Assembly: GCA_052169395.1 (NCBI GenBank) | Contig: JBQNCN010000001.1 | Span: forward strand, 372,001-436,000 | Source: Fimenecus sp052169395 | GTDB lineage: Bacteria > Bacillota > Clostridia > Oscillospirales > Acutalibacteraceae | Direction: 5' to 3' | Length of the DNA stretch: 64,000 nucleotides | Shown here: piece after piece, positions 26,050 through 32,944 of the stretch | Position numbering within the stretch: position 1 is the first letter of the stretch | Layout of the letters: every line of letters starts with the position of its first letter | The notes under the pieces: model-generated | Told to the model about the DNA's origin: nothing | What the model saw: the letters and a program-made list of their open reading frames with translations, nothing else | Database searches by the model: none | Translations under genes and position numbers: made by a program

Positions 26050-26751
26050 TTATACTGCACCTAATCCAAGCTTTGATGGATTAACTTTTATGCCTGGTCC
26101 CATAGTTGTGGCAACAACACAGGATTTAACATATTGTCCTTTTACAGCTGCAGGCTTAGCCTTGATAACAGCCTCTGCCAAAGCTTCAAAGTTTTGAACA
26201 AGCTTTTCAGATCCGAAAGATACTTTTCCTATCGGGCAGTGAATAATATTTGATTTATCAAGTCTATATTCAATCTTACCAGCTTTTGCCTCTTTAACCG
26301 CCTTTGCAACATCCGGTGTTACAGTACCAGCCTTAGGTGTCGGCATAAGACCTTTAGGTCCCAAAACCTTACCTAAACGACCTACAAGTCCCATCATATC
26401 GGGTGATGCGATAGCAACATCAAAATCAATGTTTCCACCTTGAATCTGTGCTACAAGGTCATCCGCACCAACAACATCCGCACCTGCATCCTTAGCTGCC
26501 TGTGCTTTGTCATCCTTTGCAAAAACCGCAACTCTGACATCCTTACCTGTTCCGTTAGGAAGAACAACCGCTCCTCTTACTTGCTGATCAGCATGTCTTG
26601 AGTCAACACCAAGTCTTATATGAAGTTCAACAGTTTCATCAAACTTTGCCGTTGCCGTCTTAACTGCAAGCTCAAGGGCTTCCTTTACCTCAAAAAGCTC
26701 GCTCTTTGAAAAGAGCTTTGCACTCTCCTGATATTTTTTTCCGTGTTTCAT
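26050..26751 (-). CDS. rplA: Ribosomal protein L1
   Basis: This 233-residue protein forms the L1 stalk of the large subunit and often represses its own operon. It contains SPDMMGLVGRLGKVLGPKGLMPTPKAGTV, the family signature. It follows rplK and is the last gene of the operon. rplJ and rplL, which usually come next, are absent; a terminator and cdaA follow instead. Confidence 0.97.
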   Translation of the reverse strand: MKHGKKYQESAKLFSKSELFEVKEALELAVKTATAKFDETVELHIRLGVDSRHADQQVRGAVVLPNGTGKDVRVAVFAKDDKAQAAKDAGADVVGADDLVAQIQGGNIDFDVAIASPDMMGLVGRLGKVLGPKGLMPTPKAGTVTPDVAKAVKEAKAGKIEYRLDKSNIIHCPIGKVSFGSEKLVQNFEALAEAVIKAKPAAVKGQYVKSCVVATTMGPGIKVNPSKLGLGAV

Positions 26752-26788
26752 CTTTTACCTCCAAATGAAGTCAGACCATGCCTAAGGC

Positions 26789-27235
26789 TCAGTCAACAAC
26801 CTCAATACCCATTGAACGAGCGGTACCTGCAACCATGCTCATCGCAGTTTCTACTGATGAAGCATTAAGGTCCGGCAGCTTTGTTTCCGCAATCTTTCTA
26901 ATCTGCTCACTTGTAATCTTGCCTGCAGGATTTGAAATTTTACCGTCAGCAGTTCTCTTTGGCGCACCTGACGCCTTGTCAAGACCTATAGCCTTTTTAA
27001 TAAGAACAGCTGCGGGCGGTGTCTTTGTGATAAATGTGAAACTGTGGTCTGCAAAAACCGTAATAACAACAGGGATAATCATATCACCCTGATTCTTGGT
27101 GCGTTCATTAAATTCCTTTGTAAAAGCAACAATGTTAACACCGTGCTGTCCCAATGCAGGACCTACCGGCGGTGCAGGAGTTGCCTTTCCTGCGGGAATT
27201 TGAAGCTTAATCAAACCGATTACTTTCTGTGCCAT
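26789..27235 (-). CDS. rplK: Ribosomal protein L11
   Basis: This 148-residue protein binds the GTPase-associated centre of 23S rRNA and is a substrate of PrmA. It starts with AQKVIGLIKLQIPAGKATPAPPVGPALGQHGVN, the classic signature. A TTGGAGG ribosome binding site lies upstream. It follows nusG and precedes rplA in conserved order. Confidence 0.97.
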   Translation of the reverse strand: MAQKVIGLIKLQIPAGKATPAPPVGPALGQHGVNIVAFTKEFNERTKNQGDMIIPVVITVFADHSFTFITKTPPAAVLIKKAIGLDKASGAPKRTADGKISNPAGKITSEQIRKIAETKLPDLNASSVETAMSMVAGTARSMGIEVVD

Positions 27236-27316
27236 TTTTTTCCTCCAAAAATGTGGTTTAGCGGAGGCCTAAAGCTCCTCCCACTATATGCAATGCGAAA
27301 ATTCGCTTTACAACAA

Positions 27317-27886
27317 TTAAATATTTGCCGATTTTGCTACTTCTGTAAGTGCAAGCGTTACCGGCGTTTCTTTACCGAACATTGAAACTTTCACAACAAG
27401 CGTTCCCGCTTTTTTGTCGATACTTTCAACAGGACCGTTCATTCCCTCAAAAGCACCTGCAGTGATTGTAACATCATCACCGACATCATAATTTACTTCT
27501 ATGCTCTTTGTTTCGATTCCGTACTTTTTAACCTCATAATCTGGTACGGGAGTTGCCTTGCTTTCAGGTCCTACAAAACCTGTAACACCACGAGTATTGC
27601 GAATTATATACCAAATTTGATCATCCATAACCCATTCGGTCTGATTGGAATCCTCTTTTTCATGAACGGCGGCTCTAATGAATACATAAGAAGGATATTT
27701 CTTTCTTATAACAATTTTAGTTGAACCGTCATCCTTAACCTCGGTAACTTCCTCTTTAGGAACTATTACCTGCTGAATCTGGTCCTCAATACCCCTATTT
27801 TTTACAACAGTTTTAATGTTACTTTCAACCTTATCTTCATACCCTGAATAAGTATGAACTATAAACCATCTTGCTTCGCCTGCCAT
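27317..27886 (-). CDS. nusG: Transcription termination/antitermination factor NusG
   Basis: This 189-residue protein has an NGN domain (ARWFIVHTYSGYEDKVESNI) and a C-terminal KOW domain (GDDVTITAGAFEGMNGPVESID). It binds RNA polymerase and links transcription to translation or Rho. CGGAGG precedes the start. It lies 12 nt after secE, the standard order. Confidence 0.97.
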   Translation of the reverse strand: MAGEARWFIVHTYSGYEDKVESNIKTVVKNRGIEDQIQQVIVPKEEVTEVKDDGSTKIVIRKKYPSYVFIRAAVHEKEDSNQTEWVMDDQIWYIIRNTRGVTGFVGPESKATPVPDYEVKKYGIETKSIEVNYDVGDDVTITAGAFEGMNGPVESIDKKAGTLVVKVSMFGKETPVTLALTEVAKSANI

Positions 27887-27898
27887 CAGTGCCTCCGA

Positions 27899-28276
27899 TT
27901 AAAGCCCAAAAAAGCCTGCAAAAATTCTTTGCGCTGCCGCAGTTGTCGCTTCTTTTGCATTTGATTTTGCAGCAAGATTTGTCATAAGCTTAACTAAAGC
28001 GGCAAGACCCTGATCTATACCCCAAATTACAATACCTAAAATAACAACTGTAACAAGAACAACAGCCGAGCTTTTTAGAACAGTTTTCTTATCCGGCCAA
28101 ACAACCTTTTTAGACTCTCTCCTAAGCTCTTTAAACCAGTTTTTAAGATTTTTGCCAAACCTTACAAAAGGATTGGGCTTTTTGCCCGTACTTTCCTTTT
28201 TATTAGTTTTTTTTACGGCTTTAGTATCAGACTTTGATGCAGCACTTTCTGCTGTCTTAACTTTCTTTTCAGCCAA
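27899..28276 (-). CDS. secE: Preprotein translocase subunit SecE
   Basis: This 125-residue protein has a Lys-rich N-terminal extension of about 40 residues, then the core with FKELRRESKKVVWPDKKTVLKSS and one membrane helix (VVLVTVVILGIVIWGIDQGL). It stabilises SecY in the membrane. It is longer than the roughly 60 residues of minimal Firmicute SecE but the core is intact. It sits between rpmG and nusG. Confidence 0.95.
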   Translation of the reverse strand: MAEKKVKTAESAASKSDTKAVKKTNKKESTGKKPNPFVRFGKNLKNWFKELRRESKKVVWPDKKTVLKSSAVVLVTVVILGIVIWGIDQGLAALVKLMTNLAAKSNAKEATTAAAQRIFAGFFGL

Positions 28277-28291
28277 CTTTTTTCTCCCTGC

Positions 28292-28441
28292 TTACTTTGT
28301 TTCTTTGTGAAGCGTATGTTTCTTGCAGAAAGGACAATACTTATTCATTTCAAGTCTATCCGGATTATTTTTCTTGTCCTTCATTGTGTCGTAGTTTCTC
28401 TGCTTACATTCAGTGCAAGCAAGTGTAATCTTTACTCTCAT
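28292..28441 (-). CDS. rpmG: Ribosomal protein L33
   Basis: This 49-residue protein starts MRVKITLACTECKQRNYDT behind AAGGAG. It carries two CxxC pairs (Cys9/Cys12 and Cys36/Cys39), so it is the zinc-binding form. A longer in-frame reading from 28534 would run through the promoter and is rejected. It is first in the rpmG-secE-nusG-rplK-rplA operon. Confidence 0.95.
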   Translation of the reverse strand: MRVKITLACTECKQRNYDTMKDKKNNPDRLEMNKYCPFCKKHTLHKETK

Positions 28442-28497
28442 TTTCGGCTCCTTTATTTTAAAAATTTTGCCTGCCTCAAAAGGTAAATGCAAAAAAT

Positions 28498-28515
28498 AAA
28501 CCTCTTTTGAGGTTT
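28498..28515 (-). repeat. Hairpin at the 5' end of the rpmG transcript
   Basis: AAACCTC and GAGGTTT form a 7-bp stem with a four-base loop, followed by ATTTTTTG on the minus strand. It falls at the predicted first bases of the transcript, so it could protect the 5' end or act as an early terminator. Confidence 0.45.
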
Positions 28516-28519
28516 GATA

Positions 28520-28548
28520 AGTATAGCAAAGCATTATCGTTTTGTCAA
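28520..28548 (-). promoter_or_regulatory. rpmG-secE-nusG operon promoter
   Basis: TTGACA (28548-28543), exactly 17 bases, and TATACT (28525-28520) form a near-consensus sigma-A promoter, as expected for ribosomal genes. Confidence 0.85.
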
Positions 28549-28576
28549 ATTTTTTATTAAAAAGTTGAAAATAAAA

Positions 28577-28605
28577 TTGATTTTAAATTAAAATAAATAT
28601 ATTAT
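28577..28605 (+). promoter_or_regulatory. tcdA promoter
   Basis: TTGATT (28577-28582), a 17-bp spacer and TATTAT (28600-28605) lie about 30 bases before the tcdA start and diverge from the rpmG promoter. Confidence 0.55.
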
Positions 28606-28636
28606 ATTATTCATAAGTTTTGATGAGAGGTATCAA

Positions 28637-29341
28637 GTGAGCATTTATGAAAGAACTGAGATGATCTTAGGTTCAAAAAACATAAAAAAAATAAAAAACG
28701 CAAATATTGCACTTTTCGGAATAGGAGGAGTAGGAAGTTTTACTGCAGAAGCATTAGTAAGATCCGGTGTGGGAAAACTTACACTGGTAGACAAAGATAT
28801 TGTTTCTGAAAGTAATATAAACAGACAACTTATAGCTCTTCATTCCACTATAGGAAAACTCAAAACCGAAGCTGCTAAAGAAAGATTTTTAGATATAAAT
28901 AAAAGTATAGAAATTAAAACATATAATATTTTCTTTGATAAAAATTCTGAAACATTATTCAATTTTTCTGATTATGATTTTGTTATTGATGCCATTGATA
29001 CCGTAACATCAAAAATCGACTTGATTTGCAATTGTAAAAAAAATAATATAAATATAATATCCTCAATGGGAACCGGAAATAAAATTCATCCCGAATTTTT
29101 TAAAATTACAGATATTCAAAAAACTGAAACCTGTCCCCTTGCAAGAGTTATGCGCAGAGAATTAAAAAAAAGAAACATCTTACATCTCCCGGTTTTATAT
29201 TCTGATGAAAAACCAATACAGCCGGAAATAAAAATTACAGAAGGTAAAAAAACTGTGCCCGGTTCAATATCTTTCTGTCCTTCCGTAGCCGGACTTTTAA
29301 TTGCAAGCTATGTAATAAAAAATATATTGGAGCTTAAATAA
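28637..29341 (+). CDS. tcdA: tRNA threonylcarbamoyladenosine dehydratase
   Basis: This 234-residue ThiF/E1-like enzyme activates and cyclises t6A to ct6A at position 37 of ANN-decoding tRNAs, using ATP. It begins YERTEMILGSKNIKKIKNANIALFGIGGVGSFTAEAL, with the Rossmann GxGGVG and the family's ERT start, and has SESNINRQLIAL for ATP binding. The start is GTG with GAGAGG six bases upstream. Its stop shares one base with the next gene's start (TAATG). E. coli CsdL/TcdA is the closest named relative; no csdE/csdA partner is nearby. Confidence 0.88.
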   Translation: MSIYERTEMILGSKNIKKIKNANIALFGIGGVGSFTAEALVRSGVGKLTLVDKDIVSESNINRQLIALHSTIGKLKTEAAKERFLDINKSIEIKTYNIFFDKNSETLFNFSDYDFVIDAIDTVTSKIDLICNCKKNNINIISSMGTGNKIHPEFFKITDIQKTETCPLARVMRRELKKRNILHLPVLYSDEKPIQPEIKITEGKKTVPGSISFCPSVAGLLIASYVIKNILELK

Positions 29342-30174
29342 TGAGAGAGCTTACAATAGCCGAACTCGCCGAACGTTCAATTTTTAAAACATACCGAAAA
29401 GAAATTTGGAATCCTTTTATAGCATCGCTTAAAGATTATAATTTATTGCAGCCTAACGACTGTGTTGCAGTATGTATTTCAGGCGGAAAGGACTCATTTC
29501 TGTTGGCACTTTTGTTTAAGCTTTTATCCTCTCGTTCCGATTTTCCCATAAAAGTCAAATATATAGTGATAAATCCCGGATATGAAAAAAAATACATATC
29601 ACTCATAAAGAAAAATGCAAAAATATTGGATATTCCTCTAAAGATTATTGACAAGAATATTTTTTCTGTTGCAGAAAAAGAAAGTACCGTAAACGGAAAA
29701 ATCAAAAATCCGTGTTACATGTGTGCAAGGTTAAGAAGAGGCATTCTATATAAAAGTGCCAAAGAACTCGGATGCAACAAAATCGCCCTTGGTCACCACA
29801 TGGACGATGTATGCGAAACCATACTTATTTCAATGTTTTATGGTGCACAACTGCAGTGCATGACTCCAAAGGCCAAATCAGAAAATTTTGAAAACATAAG
29901 CCTTATTCGTCCGCTGTATAAAGTTAGAGAAAAAGATATAATCCGTTTTAAAAATTACAATAATCTTTCCTTTCTTGACTGTGCATGTTCTTTCTCACAG
30001 AGTATAAAAAAAGATAGCAAAAGAAAAGAGATAAAAGCTATTATTAAAAATCTTGAAAAAATCAACCCTGAAATATGTTCTCGCATTTTTGCTGCGGCAC
30101 ATAATGTAAACGCTGATACATTTCCTGAAATCAAGCTTAACGGTAAAAGAATAAATCCTTTTAATTTAAAATAA
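29341..30174 (+). CDS. TtcA-family tRNA thiolation-type ATP pyrophosphatase
   Basis: This 277-residue protein has the PP-loop SGGKDSFLLALL, a CYMCARLRRG motif and GHHMDDVCETIL, all typical of TtcA-like enzymes. TtcA itself makes 2-thiocytidine-32 in tRNA and uses an iron-sulphur cluster held by Cys residues; CxxC (about residues 123-126) and later CACSF could serve here. In Clostridia such paralogues are often not tested, so the exact base is unknown. Overlap with tcdA suggests a tRNA-modification pair. Confidence 0.8.
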   Translation: MRELTIAELAERSIFKTYRKEIWNPFIASLKDYNLLQPNDCVAVCISGGKDSFLLALLFKLLSSRSDFPIKVKYIVINPGYEKKYISLIKKNAKILDIPLKIIDKNIFSVAEKESTVNGKIKNPCYMCARLRRGILYKSAKELGCNKIALGHHMDDVCETILISMFYGAQLQCMTPKAKSENFENISLIRPLYKVREKDIIRFKNYNNLSFLDCACSFSQSIKKDSKRKEIKAIIKNLEKINPEICSRIFAAAHNVNADTFPEIKLNGKRINPFNLK

Positions 30175-30253
30175 AAATAATAAATTATTAATTATGACTA
30201 TTTTTAAAACTTATCTTCTAAATACTTTTCTTTATATATTCTGTATAATTTTG

Positions 30254-30282
30254 TTGACAAACAGCAATAGGTATTGTAAAAT
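30254..30282 (+). promoter_or_regulatory. Promoter of surface-protein gene
   Basis: TTGACA (30254-30259), a 17-bp spacer and TAAAAT (30277-30282) form a strong sigma-A promoter about 50 bases before the next start. The rest of the gap from 30175 is AT-rich with no other feature seen. Confidence 0.8.
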
Positions 30283-30331
30283 CTATTTGATAAATAAGAG
30301 ATGTTATATCTCAAAATTAGTGAGGTAAATT

Positions 30332-31168
30332 ATGAAATTCAAAAAGACTTTAGCTATAATGCTTTCTGTATTTCTCGTTATGTCATTTTGTATAAGTGCT
30401 TTTGCAGGCGATCCTGAAACTACTAAAAAAGCAACAATCGCCAGTGTACAAGATGCATTAAATGCAGTTAAGAATACCCTTACAGATCTTATAAAAGAAG
30501 GAAAACTTCCGGGTGGATTAACTATTGATGAAATAAAAAAAGCTATAGAAAATGCTCTTCCTGATTTTAAATCTCCATCTACCACTTCAGCTGAAAACAA
30601 CAATTCATCAACAAAAACAGGAATAGATGTTTCAAAACATGTAAAAAACATAAGAGATGCAGTTGATAAAGCTTTTGAAGCCGATAAATCGGGTTCTTTA
30701 CCTAGAGCTATTGTTCAAGCTTTTTTGGCTCAGGGTCGTACATATGACGAAGCAAGAAGTGCTTTTCAAGAACTTCAAGACCAAGGTATTCTTTCACCAA
30801 AAGCAAATCAACAAATTCAAAGAGCAATTGATGCCGCTGAAGCAGATGATAATTCTTCCGTATCAACTACAAAAAAATTGGAACTTCCAAGTATAACACT
30901 TCCAAATGTAACACTTCCATCAGGTCTTGACGGTGTTAAAGGTTTTTTTGAAGGCATTTTAAATAAAATTACGGGAAAAGGTGGAAATACCCCATCCTCT
31001 ACACAAAATGCCAATGTATCCAAAGCAAATTCAAACAATAATAAAAATGTTAAAAAAACAGAAAACAGTCCAAAAACCGGTGATATCGGTCTTTATGCAG
31101 TAGCAGCAACAGCAGTTATAGCAGGAATCGGTCTTGTTGCTACTAAAAAGAAAAAAGAAGAAGAATAA
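30332..31168 (+). CDS. Secreted surface protein with SPKTG sortase-type anchor
   Basis: This 278-residue protein has a clear signal peptide (MKFKKTLAIMLSVFLVMSFCISAFA), an Ala/Asp/Lys-rich helical middle and a Ser/Asn-rich spacer. It ends with SPKTGD, a membrane helix (VAATAVIAGIGLVA) and TKKKKEEE. The (S/P)PxTG form of the sortase signal is known from clostridial sortases, where the protein is cut between Thr and Gly and joined to peptidoglycan. I recognise no functional domain. It is a single-gene unit with its own promoter and terminator, and no sortase gene lies in the window. Confidence 0.75.
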   Translation: MKFKKTLAIMLSVFLVMSFCISAFAGDPETTKKATIASVQDALNAVKNTLTDLIKEGKLPGGLTIDEIKKAIENALPDFKSPSTTSAENNNSSTKTGIDVSKHVKNIRDAVDKAFEADKSGSLPRAIVQAFLAQGRTYDEARSAFQELQDQGILSPKANQQIQRAIDAAEADDNSSVSTTKKLELPSITLPNVTLPSGLDGVKGFFEGILNKITGKGGNTPSSTQNANVSKANSNNNKNVKKTENSPKTGDIGLYAVAATAVIAGIGLVATKKKKEEE

Positions 31169-31182
31169 ATCAGAGTAACAAT

Positions 31183-31214
31183 AAAAAGAGTTCGATTAAA
31201 GTCGAACTCTTTTT
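31183..31214 (+). terminator. Terminator after surface-protein gene
   Basis: A 13-bp perfect stem (AAAAAGAGTTCGA at 31183-31195 with its complement at 31202-31214) ends in a run of T, 14 bases after the stop codon. Confidence 0.92.
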
Positions 31215-31266
31215 ATTTGCAAAAAATAATTTAATATGATAATATTTTTAACAAAGAGGTGTTAAA

Positions 31267-32031
31267 ATGTTATTTGCAATTGATGTAGGAAATACCAATA
31301 TAACTATTGGTATTTTTGATGAAGATAATTTAATAAATATTGCAAGACTTACAACCGAAAGAAACAGTACTTCAGACCAATTCGCATATAGTTTTTTAAA
31401 TCTTTTAAAGCTAAATGATATTAACAAAAAAAGTATTGACGGTGCAATTATGTGTTCTGTAGTTCCCGAATGCACACATTCTTTAAAAAATGCCATTATA
31501 AAGCTTTTCAAAATAGAACCTATTGAAGTTGCACCCGGAATAAAAACAGGTATCAATATTAAAATTGACGATCCGTCAGAGCTTGGTGCTGACCTTGCCG
31601 CAGGTGCAGCAGGTATTGTAGCACATTATCCCCTTCCTGCTTTTGTGGTAGATTTAGGCACTGCCACAAAGGTTTATGTGATTGATAAAAACAAAAGCTA
31701 TCTGGGCGGTATGATTGCACCAGGCATTAAAATTTCAATGGATGCCCTTGCAAACGGAGCTTCATTATTATCGGCAATTCCGCTACATGCACCAAAAAAA
31801 TCCATAGGCACCGATACTGTCGGGTCTATTCAATCAGGTGTTGTTTTTGGAACTGCAGATATGATAGATGGAACAATTGACAGATTTTTAAAAGAAGCTC
31901 CTAAGCCTAAAACAATTGTTGCAACAGGTGGACTTTCAAATTTTATTATAAAAGAATGTCGCCATAAAATGATAAATGATCCGTACTTAGTATTAAAAGG
32001 ACTAAAATATATCTATAATAAAAATATTTAA
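31267..32031 (+). CDS. coaX: Type III pantothenate kinase
   Basis: This 254-residue ASKHA-fold enzyme phosphorylates pantothenate, the first step of coenzyme A synthesis. It starts MLFAIDVGNTNITIGIFD (phosphate loop) and has DLGTATK and GGMIAPGIKISMDAL, both typical of CoaX. Length is normal and AGAGGTG precedes the start. The next gene is an ECF S-component that probably imports pantothenate, so the two form a vitamin B5 salvage unit. Confidence 0.95.
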   Translation: MLFAIDVGNTNITIGIFDEDNLINIARLTTERNSTSDQFAYSFLNLLKLNDINKKSIDGAIMCSVVPECTHSLKNAIIKLFKIEPIEVAPGIKTGINIKIDDPSELGADLAAGAAGIVAHYPLPAFVVDLGTATKVYVIDKNKSYLGGMIAPGIKISMDALANGASLLSAIPLHAPKKSIGTDTVGSIQSGVVFGTADMIDGTIDRFLKEAPKPKTIVATGGLSNFIIKECRHKMINDPYLVLKGLKYIYNKNI

Positions 32032-32044
32032 TTTGCCAAAATAA

Positions 32045-32077
32045 GCGCCGTATCCCGAAAGGGAACGACAGCGGAGG
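32045..32077 (+). promoter_or_regulatory. Bulged GNRA hairpin before ECF gene (possible riboswitch)
   Basis: The 53-base gap holds a compact stem-loop: CGC/GCG (32046-48 with 32071-73), an ACA bulge (32068-70), CGT/ACG (32049-51 with 32065-67), a bulged A (32052), TCCC/GGGA and a GAAA loop. The GGAGG ribosome binding site begins at its base. The bulged adenines recall the pan RNA motif linked to pantothenate genes, but I matched it from memory only. Confidence 0.45.
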
Positions 32078-32084
32078 TAATAAT

Positions 32085-32735
32085 ATGTCAAAAAAAACAA
32101 ACTTCGGAAAAACTCTTTCAGGTATTGAGTTTTCAATTCTCCTTGCCATTATTATCGTAATGGCTTTTACACCGGTAGGCTTTATTAAAGCGGGACCTCT
32201 TACTATTACACTTTTAATGGTACCAGTTATAGTTGCTGCACTTACTTTAACCCCTCTTGCAGCAGGAGGACTCGGTTTAGTCTTCGGAATCTGCTCATTC
32301 ATTCAATGTTTTACAGGAGACCCTTTTGGTGCAGCTCTTGTTTCATCAAGTATTTGGAAAACCTTTTTGGTATGTGTGCCGACAAGATTTTTAGCAGGTT
32401 TTTTTACCGGATTAATCTTTAAAGCGATTTCAAAAAAAACAAAGAAAGATGCTCTAAGTTTTACTATTAGTGCCATTTCAGGTTCACTACTAAATACAAT
32501 TTTATTTTTAGGAACACTTGCACTACTATTCTTCAAAACAAACTTTACCGCTGAACAAAGTGCGGCTTTTGGTGGTGGTAATTCAATCATTCCAACTGTA
32601 ATTGCTATTGCAACAGGAATAAATGCTCCGATTGAAGCAGTAGTATGTGCTGTTTTAGGTTCTGCAATAGGAAAAGCACTAAAGCTTGCGTTTAAAAATA
32701 TAGATAAATTAAAAATCAATACAAAAAGTTGTTGA
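32085..32735 (+). CDS. panT: ECF transporter S-component, probably for pantothenate
   Basis: This 216-residue membrane protein has about six helices and the small-residue-rich pattern of energy-coupling-factor S-components (DUF3816-like), for example LTLTPLAAGGLGLVFGICS and PTRFLAGFFTGLI. It needs the shared EcfA/A'/T module, not present in the window. The substrate is inferred from its place directly after coaX. Its stop codon overlaps the -35 box of the aromatic operon promoter. Confidence 0.7.
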   Translation: MSKKTNFGKTLSGIEFSILLAIIIVMAFTPVGFIKAGPLTITLLMVPVIVAALTLTPLAAGGLGLVFGICSFIQCFTGDPFGAALVSSSIWKTFLVCVPTRFLAGFFTGLIFKAISKKTKKDALSFTISAISGSLLNTILFLGTLALLFFKTNFTAEQSAAFGGGNSIIPTVIAIATGINAPIEAVVCAVLGSAIGKALKLAFKNIDKLKINTKSC

Positions 32736-32760
32736 CATTATCGCTTTAAAGCGATAAAAT
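32732..32760 (+). promoter_or_regulatory. Aromatic operon promoter with palindromic operator
   Basis: TTGACA (32732-32737), exactly 17 bases, and TAAAAT (32755-32760). The spacer is almost wholly a perfect 20-bp palindrome, TTATCGCTTT with its complement (32738-32757), which reaches into the -10 box. A dimeric repressor bound there would block RNA polymerase. Confidence 0.8.
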
Positions 32761-32779
32761 ACAAGTATTGAGGTTATAT

Positions 32780-32869
32780 ATGAAAAATTTCGCAATACAA
32801 AATTGTAATTATTACTTTAACTTTGGCTATTATTATGCTAAAGTTAAGTTTGGTGTTGCCGAAATTTAA
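32780..32869 (+). CDS. Aromatic leader peptide (29 residues)
   Basis: ATG 32780 follows GAGGT by about six bases and starts only about 13 bases after the predicted transcription start. The peptide holds five Tyr and four Phe, with YYFNFGYYY (seven aromatics in nine codons), then KVKFGVAEI and TAA at 32867-32869. It precedes a strong terminator and the aroF-pheA operon, so it is a classic ribosome-stalling leader. The three Tyr codons TAT TAT TAT form the loop of a predicted hairpin. Confidence 0.85.
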   Translation: MKNFAIQNCNYYFNFGYYYAKVKFGVAEI

Positions 32870-32884
32870 ACGGGTGTTAACTTT
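32817..32884 (+). promoter_or_regulatory. Competing leader hairpins of the aroF attenuator
   Basis: Region 1 (TTAACTTTGGC, 32817-32827) pairs with region 2 (GCTAAAGTTAA, 32837-32847) in an 11-bp stem with one G-U pair. Region 2 (AAAGTTAA, 32840-32847) also pairs perfectly with region 3 (TTAACTTT, 32877-32884), which touches the terminator. A ribosome stalled at the Tyr codons would cover region 1 and free region 2 for region 3. Confidence 0.65.
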
Positions 32885-32885
32885 T

Positions 32886-32916
32886 AATCCCTGCGGTAAT
32901 ACCGCAGGGATTTTTA
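32886..32916 (+). terminator. Attenuator terminator before aroF
   Basis: A perfect 11-bp GC-rich stem (ATCCCTGCGGT at 32887-32897 with its complement at 32901-32911) has a three-base loop and is followed by TTTTTA. It lies between the leader peptide and aroF. Confidence 0.9.
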
Positions 32917-32944
32917 TATAATAAAGTATTTTCAGGAGAAAAAA

